Origin: Streptomyces candidus
GTDB taxonomy: Bacteria > Actinomycetota > Actinomycetes > Streptomycetales > Streptomycetaceae
NCBI RefSeq assembly: GCF_014207445.1
Contig: NZ_JACHEM010000009.1
Span: 248,001-312,000, forward strand
Length of the DNA stretch: 64,000 nt
Direction: 5' to 3'
Shown: positions 1 to 7,122 of the stretch, in pieces
How the letters are laid out: the number at the start of each line of letters is the position of its first letter
Numbering within the stretch: position 1 is the stretch's first letter
Program-made: the position numbers and the translations under genes
Notes under the pieces: generated by a model
The model's database searches: none
What the model saw: the letters and a program-made list of their open reading frames with translations, nothing else
Told to the model about the DNA's origin: nothing

Positions 1-106
1 TCACCGGCGCCACCCAGCTGCGGCTCGTCAGCTTGATGGCGGTCGCCTGCTTCGTGGCGGGCGGAGGCGTGAATTCGGCCTTCTTGCGGATACGTGACTT
101 CGGCAC
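1..106 (-). CDS. crgA: Cell division protein CrgA (5' part, cut by window edge)
   Basis: The first 35 codons are present, read from a GTG at 106-104 and running off the left edge. The N-terminus begins MPKSRIRKKAEFTPPP and ends with a TSRSWVAPV segment, the conserved cytosolic head of actinobacterial CrgA. CrgA is a small protein with two membrane segments that coordinates Z-ring placement and sporulation septation. A purine-rich ribosome site (CAGGAG) lies about 8 nt upstream. The neighbouring DUF881 gene is divergent, the usual arrangement near the pknB locus. The membrane segments lie outside the window, so the identification rests on the N-terminus and context. Confidence 0.88.
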   Translation of the reverse strand, partial: MPKSRIRKKAEFTPPPATKQATAIKLTSRSWVAPV

Positions 107-255
107 GAGGGACTCTCCTGTCGATGCGCTGCGTGACCGCGCAGGGAACTGTGGCGTGATGCCAAGGGGCAGGGCTGGAGCCGTCGGGGACGCACACGGC
201 CTCCCCCGGGCGTCCGTTAGCGTAGTGCTTCCGCGGCGTCGAAGGAGATAAGGGT

Positions 256-1074
256 ATGAGCAATTCTGCCGACGCCCCAGACCCGGCGGGGAACCCGACG
301 CACGATCGGGATGCGCCGGTGACCGGGACGAAGCACTCGCGACGGTTCTCGCTGCGGCCGGTGCGGCTGCTGACCGCTGCAGTCTTCGCTCTTGCCGGCC
401 TCATCTTCGTCACCAGCTTCAGCACCGCCAAGGGCACCAATATCCGCAGCGACGACTCCCTGCTGAAGCTCTCCGACCTCACCCGACAGCGCAGCGCGAA
501 GAACGAGGAACTGGAGAAATCCACCAGCCTCGCCCGCAAGGAAGTCGATGCCCTCGCCCGCCGCGACGACGGGAGCACCGAGGCCGAGGACGCCCGGCTC
601 GGTGCCCTGGAGCAAGCCGCGGGAACCAAGAAGATCGCCGGCCAGGCACTCACCGTCACCCTGAATGACGCCCCGCCCGGCGCGACGGCCAACCCCGGTT
701 ACCCGAAACCGCACCCGAACGACCTGGTCATCCACCAGCAGGACCTCCAGGCCGTCGTCAACGCCCTGTGGGAGGGCGGCGCCCAGGGCATCCGGGTCAT
801 GGACCAGCGCCTCATCTCCACCAGCGCCGTGCGCTGCGTCGGCAACACCCTGATCCTCCAGGGACGCGTCTACTCACCGCCGTACACCGTCACCGCAGTG
901 GGCGACCGCGGTCGCCTCAAGAGGTCGCTCGCCGCCTCCCCCGCCCTGCAGAACTACCAGCTGTACGTCAAGGCCTACGGCCTCGGGTGGAAAGTCGACG
1001 AGCACGAGTCGCTGACTCTCTCCGGCTATTCGGGCACAGTGGATCTCCACTACGCGAAGCCCGTCCAGCAGTAG
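256..1074 (+). CDS. DUF881 family membrane-anchored protein
   Basis: A 272-residue protein with a cytosolic head rich in charged residues, one hydrophobic segment (about residues 40-58, LLTAAVFALAGLIFVTSF), a charged helical stretch with coiled-coil character (about 70-115), and a C-terminal domain typical of DUF881 (YlxW-like). Its role is unknown in actinobacteria. In Gram-positive bacteria the family sits beside division and envelope genes, as here next to crgA and sortases. The ATG is preceded by GAAGGAGATAAGG, a strong ribosome site. Topology suggests most of the protein is outside the membrane. Confidence 0.85.
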   Translation: MSNSADAPDPAGNPTHDRDAPVTGTKHSRRFSLRPVRLLTAAVFALAGLIFVTSFSTAKGTNIRSDDSLLKLSDLTRQRSAKNEELEKSTSLARKEVDALARRDDGSTEAEDARLGALEQAAGTKKIAGQALTVTLNDAPPGATANPGYPKPHPNDLVIHQQDLQAVVNALWEGGAQGIRVMDQRLISTSAVRCVGNTLILQGRVYSPPYTVTAVGDRGRLKRSLAASPALQNYQLYVKAYGLGWKVDEHESLTLSGYSGTVDLHYAKPVQQ

Positions 1075-1101
1075 CCGCGCGTCACGGAGGGTGACCACGC
1101 C

Positions 1102-1612
1102 GTGTCGGTACGGGCGTGGGTGCGGGCCTTCAGCGAGATCTGCATCACCGCGGGCGCAGCTGCGCCCATTCGTCGCGCAGCGAGTCGATCTGCCCGTCCG
1201 AGGCGTTGGCCGCCCGCACTCCAGTCCACGGGACGACGTACGGGCCTCGGCCACTACGCGGGTACCGCGTGTCCGGGGAGACGGGGAACTTCGCGGTCGC
1301 CGGGCACCGCAGGACCTACGGCGACCCCTTCAAGGACTTCCCCGCGCTGCGGCCCGGCGACGCGGTGGTGATCGACGACGGCACCACCTGGTTCACGTAC
1401 CGCGTCGACACCGAGCCCTACCGGACCGTGCCCGGCGATGTCGTGGTCGTCGACCCGGCGCCCCGCAAGGCCGGATACGGCGGACCGGACCGGTATCTGG
1501 ACCTGACCACGTGCGACCCCAATGGGGCAGCAGTCACCGGCTGATCGTGTGGGCGCACCTGGAGGCCACGCAGCCCGTGGGCAAGGGCGTGCCGCGCGCT
1601 TTGCCCGGCTGA
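1102..1612 (+). pseudogene. Decayed class E sortase
   Basis: The GTG at 1102 follows a good ribosome site (GGAGGG) and opens as VSVRAWVRAFSEICITAG, matching the membrane-entry region of the two sortases downstream. The frame then loses similarity. A second frame carries the sortase core with GNFAVAGHR (catalytic His) and YLDLTTC (catalytic Cys), and a third frame resumes at about 1524 with SSHRLIVWAHLE (catalytic Arg). Compared with the neighbouring sortases, about 60 residues covering most of the transmembrane segment and linker are missing. With one internal deletion and at least one further frameshift no functional enzyme is expected, although all three catalytic residues survive. Confidence 0.8.
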
Positions 1613-1669
1613 CCCCGATGGGTTGCCCCGGCCCTTTACTCTGGTCACCACCGAACGGGAAGGGACAGC

Positions 1670-1849
1670 ATGTACGGCTGGATCTGGCGGCATCTGCCGG
1701 GCAACGCATGGGTGCGGGCGTTCATCTCGTTCGTCCTGATCCTGGCGGCGGTGTACGTGCTCTTCCAGTACGTGTTCCCGTGGGCGGAGCCGCTGCTGCC
1801 GTTCGGTGACGTCACGGTCGATGGACAGAACGGATCGAACGGATCATGA
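1670..1849 (+). CDS. Small single-pass membrane protein (59 aa)
   Basis: The ORF runs from ATG at 1670 to a TGA that overlaps the next gene's ATG (ATGA). The product starts MYGWIWRHLPGNAWVRAF and has one hydrophobic helix (about residues 17-37, FISFVLILAAVYVLFQYVFPW) followed by a short acidic/polar tail. GAAGGGA upstream is a plausible ribosome site. The overlap with the glutaminase gene implies translational coupling. I recognise no function; the composition and operon position make it a real gene rather than chance. It may be an envelope microprotein. Confidence 0.72.
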   Translation: MYGWIWRHLPGNAWVRAFISFVLILAAVYVLFQYVFPWAEPLLPFGDVTVDGQNGSNGS

Positions 1850-2490
1850 GCGCACGCATCCTGGTCGTCGACAACTACGACAGCTTCGTCTTCAACCTCG
1901 TTCAGTACCTCTACCAACTGGGCGCCGAGTGCGAGGTGCTGCGCAACGACGAGGTGGAACTCGCCCACGCCCAGGACGGCTTCGACGGTGTGCTGCTGTC
2001 ACCGGGGCCGGGCGCGCCCGAGCAGGCGGGCGTCTGCGTCGACATGGTCCGGCACTGCGCGGACAACGGCATTCCGGTCTTCGGGGTCTGCCTGGGCATG
2101 CAGTCGATGGCGGTGGCCTACGGAGGCGTGGTCGGACGGGCGCCGGAACTGCTGCACGGCAAGACGTCGCCCGTGCTGCACGAGGGTGCCGGCGTCTTCG
2201 CGGGGCTGCCCTCGCCGTTCACCGCGACCCGCTATCACTCGCTCGCCGCCGAACCGGAGTCGGTTCCGGCGGAGCTAGAAGTGACCGCCCGCACCGAGGA
2301 CGGCATCGTGATGGGGCTGCGGCACCGCGACCGGCCGGTCGAGGGGGTGCAGTTCCACCCGGAGTCGGTGCTGACCGAGTGGGGACACCTGATGCTCGCG
2401 AACTGGCTCGCGCAATGCGGCGACACGGAGGCCGTGGGCCGCTCGGCGGGGCTGGCTCCGGTGGTGGGTGTGGGCAAGGCCGTCGCGTGA
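1846..2490 (+). CDS. pabA: Glutamine amidotransferase, anthranilate/4-amino-4-deoxychorismate synthase subunit II
   Basis: A 214-residue class I glutamine amidotransferase. Visible signatures are the N-terminal ILVVDNYDSFVFNLVQYL, the nucleophile-elbow motif FGVCLGMQSM (catalytic Cys) and the VQFHPES motif supplying His and Glu. The family releases ammonia from glutamine for a chorismate-using partner, either in p-aminobenzoate (folate) or anthranilate (tryptophan) synthesis. No component I gene is adjacent, so which pathway it serves cannot be decided from this window. It overlaps the small membrane protein gene upstream (ATGA) and the sortase gene downstream (GTGA). Confidence 0.88.
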   Translation: MSARILVVDNYDSFVFNLVQYLYQLGAECEVLRNDEVELAHAQDGFDGVLLSPGPGAPEQAGVCVDMVRHCADNGIPVFGVCLGMQSMAVAYGGVVGRAPELLHGKTSPVLHEGAGVFAGLPSPFTATRYHSLAAEPESVPAELEVTARTEDGIVMGLRHRDRPVEGVQFHPESVLTEWGHLMLANWLAQCGDTEAVGRSAGLAPVVGVGKAVA

Positions 2491-3977
2491 CGTCGCTGCG
2501 CCCCGAGCACGATCCCTACGGTGTGTCCCCGGCGCGCGGCCGCGAGTACGAGTACGGATACGAGCCCCAGCAGGCGTACGGGGCGCAGGATGCCCTCGGC
2601 GCGGCGGTGGACGACCTCGCGGACCCGCTGAGCGACCCGCTGCCGGACCTGCAGCGGTCAGGGTGGGTGCCGGGAGCGTCCGGTGCCTACGACCCGTACG
2701 TGGCACAGCAGGGGCCTGCACAGGCACAGCAGTACCCGGAGCCGCCCGGGGCGTACGACCCGTACATGGGACAGCAGGGGGCCGCACAGGCACAGCAGTA
2801 CCAGGAGCAGCCCGGGGAATACGACCCGTACGCAGCTCAGCCGGGAACCGTACAGCCGCAGCAGTACCCGGAGCCGTCCCCGTATCAGCAGTACCCCGAC
2901 CCGTCCCGGCACCAGGAACCGCAGGAGTGGTACGACCCCGAGGGATACCGGCGCGACTGGTACGGCCAGCAGCAGACACCGCAGGCGTACGCGCCCGGCC
3001 GGCAGACTCATGGGCAGCGGACGGAGCCACGCCACGCGGTCCGTGAGACGCCCGTCGACAGCGTGACGATGGCGCTGCAGGTGGTGTCTCCGCAGACGGT
3101 CCCCCCGGGGGCCCCCGCCGGACACCCGGCTTCGCCCCCGGCCCGCCCCCCGCAACGAATAGCCGAACGGGGACCGCAGTTCGCCCCGGAGGGCGAGCAG
3201 AGCGACGCCTCCGTGCCCAGGGCCGGAGCTCCCGGTGGCGGCGGTCGGGCCCAGCGCCGAAGGGCGGCGCAGGGTGGTTCGTCGCCGGAGAAGAAGGAGA
3301 GCCCCGGGGTTGTCGTCAGCCGGCTGATCGGGGAACTGTTCATCACCTTCGGAGTGGTGATGCTCCTGTTCGTGACGTACCAGTTGTGGTGGACCAACGT
3401 CCGCGCCGGGATGCATGCGGACGGGGCCGCGCACAGCCTGCAGAACGACTGGGCGAAGGACGGTGCGAAGCCGAGGGCGGCCGGGGCGTTCGAACCGGGC
3501 CAGGGCTTCGCCATCATGCACATCCCGAAGCTGGACGTGAAGGTGCCCGTGGCGGAGGGCATCGACAAGCACAAAGTGCTCGACCGGGGCATGGTCGGCC
3601 ACTACGCGGAGGGCAAACTCAAGACGGCGATGCCCTCCGACAAGCAGGGCAACTTCGCTGTCGCGGGCCACCGCAACACGCACGGGGAGCCGTTCCGTTA
3701 CGTCAACCGTCTGGTCAAGGGCGACAAGATCGTCGTGGAGACACAGGACGCCTTCTACACGTACGAGATGACGTCGATGCTGCCGCAGACCTCCCCGTCG
3801 AACGTCGGCGTCATCCAGCCGGTGCCGCCTGGGTCCGGCTTCAGCAAGCCCGGCCGGTATCTCACCCTGACCACGTGCACGCCGGAATTCACCAGCACGT
3901 ACCGGCTGATCGTCTGGGGCAAGATGGTCGAGGAGCGGCCTCGGAGCAAGGGCATACCGGCGGCGCTCGGCGGTTGA
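2487..3977 (+). CDS. srtE1: Class E sortase with long repeat-rich cytosolic N-terminus
   Basis: A 496-residue transpeptidase. Residues 1-270 are predicted disordered (Gln, Pro, Tyr, Asp, Gly) and include three 22-residue copies starting (A/E)YDPY at 67, 89 and 111. A signal-anchor follows at about 280-301, then an extracellular sortase domain with His395 (AVAGHR), Cys464 (TLTTC) and Arg473 (TYRLIVW). Class E sortases attach LAXTG-type proteins, such as chaplins in Streptomyces, to peptidoglycan. The GTG start overlaps the pabA stop by 4 bp. A longer upstream reading frame exists but lies over pabA. The tail is the unusual part, since the domain itself needs only about 220 residues. Confidence 0.88.
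   Translation: MTSLRPEHDPYGVSPARGREYEYGYEPQQAYGAQDALGAAVDDLADPLSDPLPDLQRSGWVPGASGAYDPYVAQQGPAQAQQYPEPPGAYDPYMGQQGAAQAQQYQEQPGEYDPYAAQPGTVQPQQYPEPSPYQQYPDPSRHQEPQEWYDPEGYRRDWYGQQQTPQAYAPGRQTHGQRTEPRHAVRETPVDSVTMALQVVSPQTVPPGAPAGHPASPPARPPQRIAERGPQFAPEGEQSDASVPRAGAPGGGGRAQRRRAAQGGSSPEKKESPGVVVSRLIGELFITFGVVMLLFVTYQLWWTNVRAGMHADGAAHSLQNDWAKDGAKPRAAGAFEPGQGFAIMHIPKLDVKVPVAEGIDKHKVLDRGMVGHYAEGKLKTAMPSDKQGNFAVAGHRNTHGEPFRYVNRLVKGDKIVVETQDAFYTYEMTSMLPQTSPSNVGVIQPVPPGSGFSKPGRYLTLTTCTPEFTSTYRLIVWGKMVEERPRSKGIPAALGG
2685..2882 (+). repeat. Three 66-bp tandem repeats encoding 22-residue YDPY units
   Basis: Residues 67-132 of the upstream sortase consist of three in-frame units starting AYDPYVAQQG, AYDPYMGQQG and EYDPYAAQPG, each followed by a Gln-rich stretch and a Pro-Glu-Pro turn. 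The DNA copies are clearly related but diverged, so the array is old. The repeats are predicted cytosolic. Confidence 0.8.
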
Positions 3978-4024
3978 GCTCAGCGGTTCCGTGACCGCGG
4001 ACCGGGACACGAAGGACGGGTGCG

Positions 4025-4762
4025 GTGGCAGCGAGAACCGAACGGAACGCCGTTGAGCGGCCGGACACGGAGACCGCGCCGTCGCGGTGGAAGCCGCGGG
4101 GGCGGATCGCGGCGGCGATCGGTGTCTTCGGCGAACTGTTGATCACCGCGGGGCTGGTCCTGGGCCTGTTCGTGGCGTACTCGCTGTGGTGGACAAATGT
4201 CCTGGCGGACCGCGAGGCGGGCAAGCAGGGCGACGAGGTGCGGCAGCAGTGGGAGAGCAGCGCGCCGGGCGCACGGGACATAAAAGGCGGTGCCGGTTTC
4301 CTGCATGTTCCCGCGATGAAGAACGGTGAGGTGCTGGTCACCGAGGGCACCGACACCGAGCGGCTCAACGCGGGCGTCGCGGGCTACTACACGGAGCCGG
4401 TGAAGGCCGCTCTGCCGTGGGACAAGCAGGGAAACTTCTCGCTCGCGGCGCACCGGGACGGGCACGGTGCCAAGTTCCACAACATCGACAAGCTGAAGGA
4501 CGGCGACTCGATCGTCTTCGAGACGAAGGACACCTGGTACGTCTACAAGGTGTACGCGACACTGCCCGAGACCTCGAAGTACAACGTGAAGGTGCTGGAC
4601 CCGGTGCCCAAGGAGTCGGGGAAGTCCGAGCCAGGGCGCTACATCACGCTGACCACATGCACGCCGGTCCTCACGTCGAAGTACCGCTACGTGGTGTGGG
4701 GCGAGCTGGAGCGCACCGAGAAGGTCGACGAGAAGCGGACCCCACCGGCGGAGCTGCGGTAG
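4025..4762 (+). CDS. srtE2: Class E sortase
   Basis: A 245-residue membrane-anchored sortase. A short charged head leads to a signal-anchor (about residues 34-57, ending SLWWTNVLADRE), then the catalytic domain with His143 (LAAHRDGHG), Cys212 (TLTTCTP) and Arg221 (KYRYVVW). It would cleave an LAXTG-like sorting signal and link the substrate to the wall, probably overlapping in function with the larger sortase 47 bp upstream. GTG start with AAGGACG as the ribosome site. It lacks the repeat-rich tail of its neighbour. A strong hairpin follows and separates it from convergent pknB. Confidence 0.9.
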   Translation: MAARTERNAVERPDTETAPSRWKPRGRIAAAIGVFGELLITAGLVLGLFVAYSLWWTNVLADREAGKQGDEVRQQWESSAPGARDIKGGAGFLHVPAMKNGEVLVTEGTDTERLNAGVAGYYTEPVKAALPWDKQGNFSLAAHRDGHGAKFHNIDKLKDGDSIVFETKDTWYVYKVYATLPETSKYNVKVLDPVPKESGKSEPGRYITLTTCTPVLTSKYRYVVWGELERTEKVDEKRTPPAELR

Positions 4763-4780
4763 ACGGGCGCAAGCATCGGG

Positions 4781-4835
4781 ACGTGAAACGGCGAGGACCG
4801 GCACAGCCACTGTGCCGGTCCTCGCCGTTTCACGT
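4781..4835. terminator. 25-bp perfect-stem bidirectional terminator
   Basis: The arms 4781-4805 and 4811-4835 are perfectly complementary around a 5-nt loop (GCCAC). It sits between convergent srtE2 and pknB. The right arm overlaps the left half of the parS site at 4827-4840. Confidence 0.85.
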
Positions 4836-4840
4836 GAAAC
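4827..4840. other. parS: parS site (exact)
   Basis: Exact GTTTCACGTGAAAC, the known ParB-binding palindrome of Streptomyces. It overlaps the right arm of the terminator hairpin at 4781-4835. A second exact site lies 52 bp to the right. Confidence 0.9.
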
Positions 4841-4878
4841 ATCGTCCTAGCGGTCTGCGGACAATTGGCGCGGCGGAT

Positions 4879-4892
4879 GTTTCACGTGAAAC
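4879..4892. other. parS: parS site (exact, 16-bp extended)
   Basis: Exact GTTTCACGTGAAAC, extended to the 16-bp palindrome TGTTTCACGTGAAACA at 4878-4893. It lies 19 bp beyond the pknB stop codon, in intergenic DNA. Confidence 0.92.
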
Positions 4893-4911
4893 ACCCGCCG
4901 CGCGGAGTCCG

Positions 4912-6933
4912 TCAGTCGAAGATGCCGCCTCCGCGGTCGTGGTCTCCTCCGCCGCCTCCACCGAAGGCGGTCAGCTGGACCGTGGAGCCCTTGGGGACCG
5001 TGCTGCCGCCGGGCGGGTTGACGCCGATGACCCTGGCGTCGTCCTTGTCCTTCGACCCCGGAGCGGGTTCGACCTTGAGGCCCATGCCCTCCAGGATTCC
5101 CTTTACCTCGCCGTAGGTCTTGGTCAGGAGATCTCCTGGGATCTGGACCTGCTCGTCCGCGGGCGGCGGCTCGGGCTCCTTGGCCTTGGCGACGGTCAGG
5201 ATGACGGCCGTGTCCGGAGTGGCTTTGGTATTGCCGTTGGGGGTCTGACCGATGACCGTGTTCGGCGGTTTGTCGGCGGACTCCTCCTCCTTCTTGGCGA
5301 CGTTCTGGAAGCCGAGGTCCTTGAGGATCTTCTCGGCCGCCTCGTAGGTCTGGCCGGACAGGGCCGGGACCTCCAGCTGCTTCGTCTTGGCGAGGGTGAT
5401 GACGACCTCGGAGCCCTTGGCGGCCTGTTCCCCACCGTCAGGCGACTGCCTGATGACGGTGCCCGCGGGCTTCTCGGACTCGGCCTGCTTGACCTGGACC
5501 TCGAAGCCGGCGTCGGTCAGGCGCTTGCGGGCCCGGTTCTCGGTCTGCTCCATGACGTCGGGCACCGATTCCTTGGGGGCGCCGGTGGAGACGACGACCT
5601 GGATCTCGGTGTTCTTGTCGACGGAGCCGCTCTGCGGGGTCTGCGAGCAGACGAGGCCCTTTTCCTTGTCCTCGCAGGGCTGGTCGACGCGCTTGAGCTC
5701 GAGTTCGGCCCTAGTCGCGGTTTCCTGAGCCCGTGCGAACTCCATGCCCACCAGCTGCGGCACGTCGACCTTGGCCGGAGGCTTCTTCTTGTCGCCGAAC
5801 ACCTCGTTGCCGATCAGAACGGCGCCGATGAGGACGCAGATGCCCGCGACCACCAGCAGGATCGTCGAGAGGTTGCTCTTCTTGGGCTGTTGCCGACGAC
5901 GGCCGTGCGAGTCGTCGTAGCCGCCGCCCCCGGTGCCGTAGTCGCCGTTCCCATTGCCGCTCACGGGCGGCATCATCGCCGTCTGGCCGCCCTGGCCGGC
6001 CTGCCGCAGGGCGGTGGTGGGCTGTTCGCTGCCGCCGTAGGAGTCGTAGCCGCCGTAGCCCACCGCGCCGAGGGCAGCGGTCGCGGCGACAGGCCGTCCG
6101 TCGAGGCACGCTTCGATGTCGGCGCGCATCTCGTCGGCCGACTGGTAGCGGTAGTCGGGGTCCTTGGTCAGGGCCTTGAGGACGATGGCGTCCATCTCGG
6201 GCGTGATCTCGGCGTCGAAGTTCGACGGGGGCTGCGGTTCTTCCCGGACGTGCTGGTAGGCGACGGCGACCGGTGAGTCCCCGATGAACGGGGGACGGAC
6301 CGCCAGCAGTTCGTACAGCAGGCAGCCGGTGGAGTAGAGGTCGGAGCGGGCGTCGACCTGCTCGCCCTTGGCCTGCTCGGGGGACAGGTATTGGGCGGTG
6401 CCGATGACGGCGGCGGTCTGTGTCATCGTCATGCCGGAGTCGCCCATGGCGCGGGCGATGCCGAAGTCCATGACCTTGACCTGGCCGGTGCGCGTCAGCA
6501 TGACGTTGGCGGGCTTGATGTCGCGGTGGACGATCTGGGCGCGGTGCGAGTACTCCAGGGCCTGGAGGATCCCGACGGTCATCTCCAGGGTGCGCTCGGG
6601 GAGCAGCTTGCGCCCGGAGTGCAGGAGTTCGCGCAGGGTCGAGCCGTCGACGTACTCCATCACGATGTACGGGATGGAGACGTTGTCGACGTAGTCCTCG
6701 CCGGTGTCATAGACGGCGACGATCGCCGGGTGGTTGAGCGAGGCGGCCGACTGGGCCTCACGGCGGAACCGGGCCTGGAAGGACGGGTCGCGGGCGAGGT
6801 CCACCCGCAGCGTCTTCACAGCGACGGTGCGGCCGAGCCGGGTGTCCTGGGCGAGGTAGACCTCGGCCATGCCACCACGACCGAGCACCGAGCCCAGCTC
6901 ATACCGGCCGCCGAGGCGACGCGGCTCTTCCAT
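4912..6933 (-). CDS. pknB: Serine/threonine protein kinase PknB with four PASTA domains
   Basis: A 673-residue receptor kinase. The kinase domain covers residues 10-270 with Lys40 (VAVK), the catalytic loop HRDIKPAN (Asp138), DFG at 156-158 and activation-loop threonines 169, 171 and 173 (MTMTQT). A Gly/Gln-rich linker leads to a transmembrane helix (about 355-377) and four extracellular PASTA repeats (about 390-665), which bind muropeptides or lipid II in this family. The chosen ATG (6933) precedes MEEPRRLGGRYELG, the normal kinase start; the frame is open further upstream without similarity. It is the last gene of the fha-pstP-rodA-pbpA unit and phosphorylates division and wall-synthesis proteins in related organisms. 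Confidence 0.95.
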   Translation of the reverse strand: MEEPRRLGGRYELGSVLGRGGMAEVYLAQDTRLGRTVAVKTLRVDLARDPSFQARFRREAQSAASLNHPAIVAVYDTGEDYVDNVSIPYIVMEYVDGSTLRELLHSGRKLLPERTLEMTVGILQALEYSHRAQIVHRDIKPANVMLTRTGQVKVMDFGIARAMGDSGMTMTQTAAVIGTAQYLSPEQAKGEQVDARSDLYSTGCLLYELLAVRPPFIGDSPVAVAYQHVREEPQPPSNFDAEITPEMDAIVLKALTKDPDYRYQSADEMRADIEACLDGRPVAATAALGAVGYGGYDSYGGSEQPTTALRQAGQGGQTAMMPPVSGNGNGDYGTGGGGYDDSHGRRRQQPKKSNLSTILLVVAGICVLIGAVLIGNEVFGDKKKPPAKVDVPQLVGMEFARAQETATRAELELKRVDQPCEDKEKGLVCSQTPQSGSVDKNTEIQVVVSTGAPKESVPDVMEQTENRARKRLTDAGFEVQVKQAESEKPAGTVIRQSPDGGEQAAKGSEVVITLAKTKQLEVPALSGQTYEAAEKILKDLGFQNVAKKEEESADKPPNTVIGQTPNGNTKATPDTAVILTVAKAKEPEPPPADEQVQIPGDLLTKTYGEVKGILEGMGLKVEPAPGSKDKDDARVIGVNPPGGSTVPKGSTVQLTAFGGGGGGDHDRGGGIFD

Positions 6934-7077
6934 AGGTAATCCAGCCCTCTCCGTCTGTCCCGACCGCACCCGTGCGTGGTCCGGCGGTGTGCTGTTCGCG
7001 CATACGGTACCGGGCGGCCCGCACCGGGTTGGCCTGCGACCGTCACCTGATACCTGACCGGTACGTCGCGTATGACA

Positions 7078-7115
7078 GCGGGCCGGTTCCGTGACCTCTG
7101 TCACGTACCGGCCCG
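7078..7115 (-). terminator. Hairpin between pbpA and pknB
   Basis: GGCCGGTTCCGTGAC (7081-7095) can pair with GTCACGTACCGGCC (7100-7113) with one bulged base. It lies just downstream of the pbpA stop in a 189-bp gap before pknB, so it may attenuate read-through and allow separate pknB expression. No T-tract is present. Confidence 0.55.
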
Positions 7116-7122
7116 CGAGTGG

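Noticed and set aside
2658..4010. 450-codon minus-strand frame over the sortase genes
   Set aside because: A shadow of the GC-rich coding strand; the sortase domains are unambiguous on the plus strand.
4865..5116. Open frame on the plus strand starting within the parS region (MARRMFHVKHPP)
   Set aside because: It lies antisense to the pknB PASTA coding end and starts in parS sequence; no codon bias or similarity.
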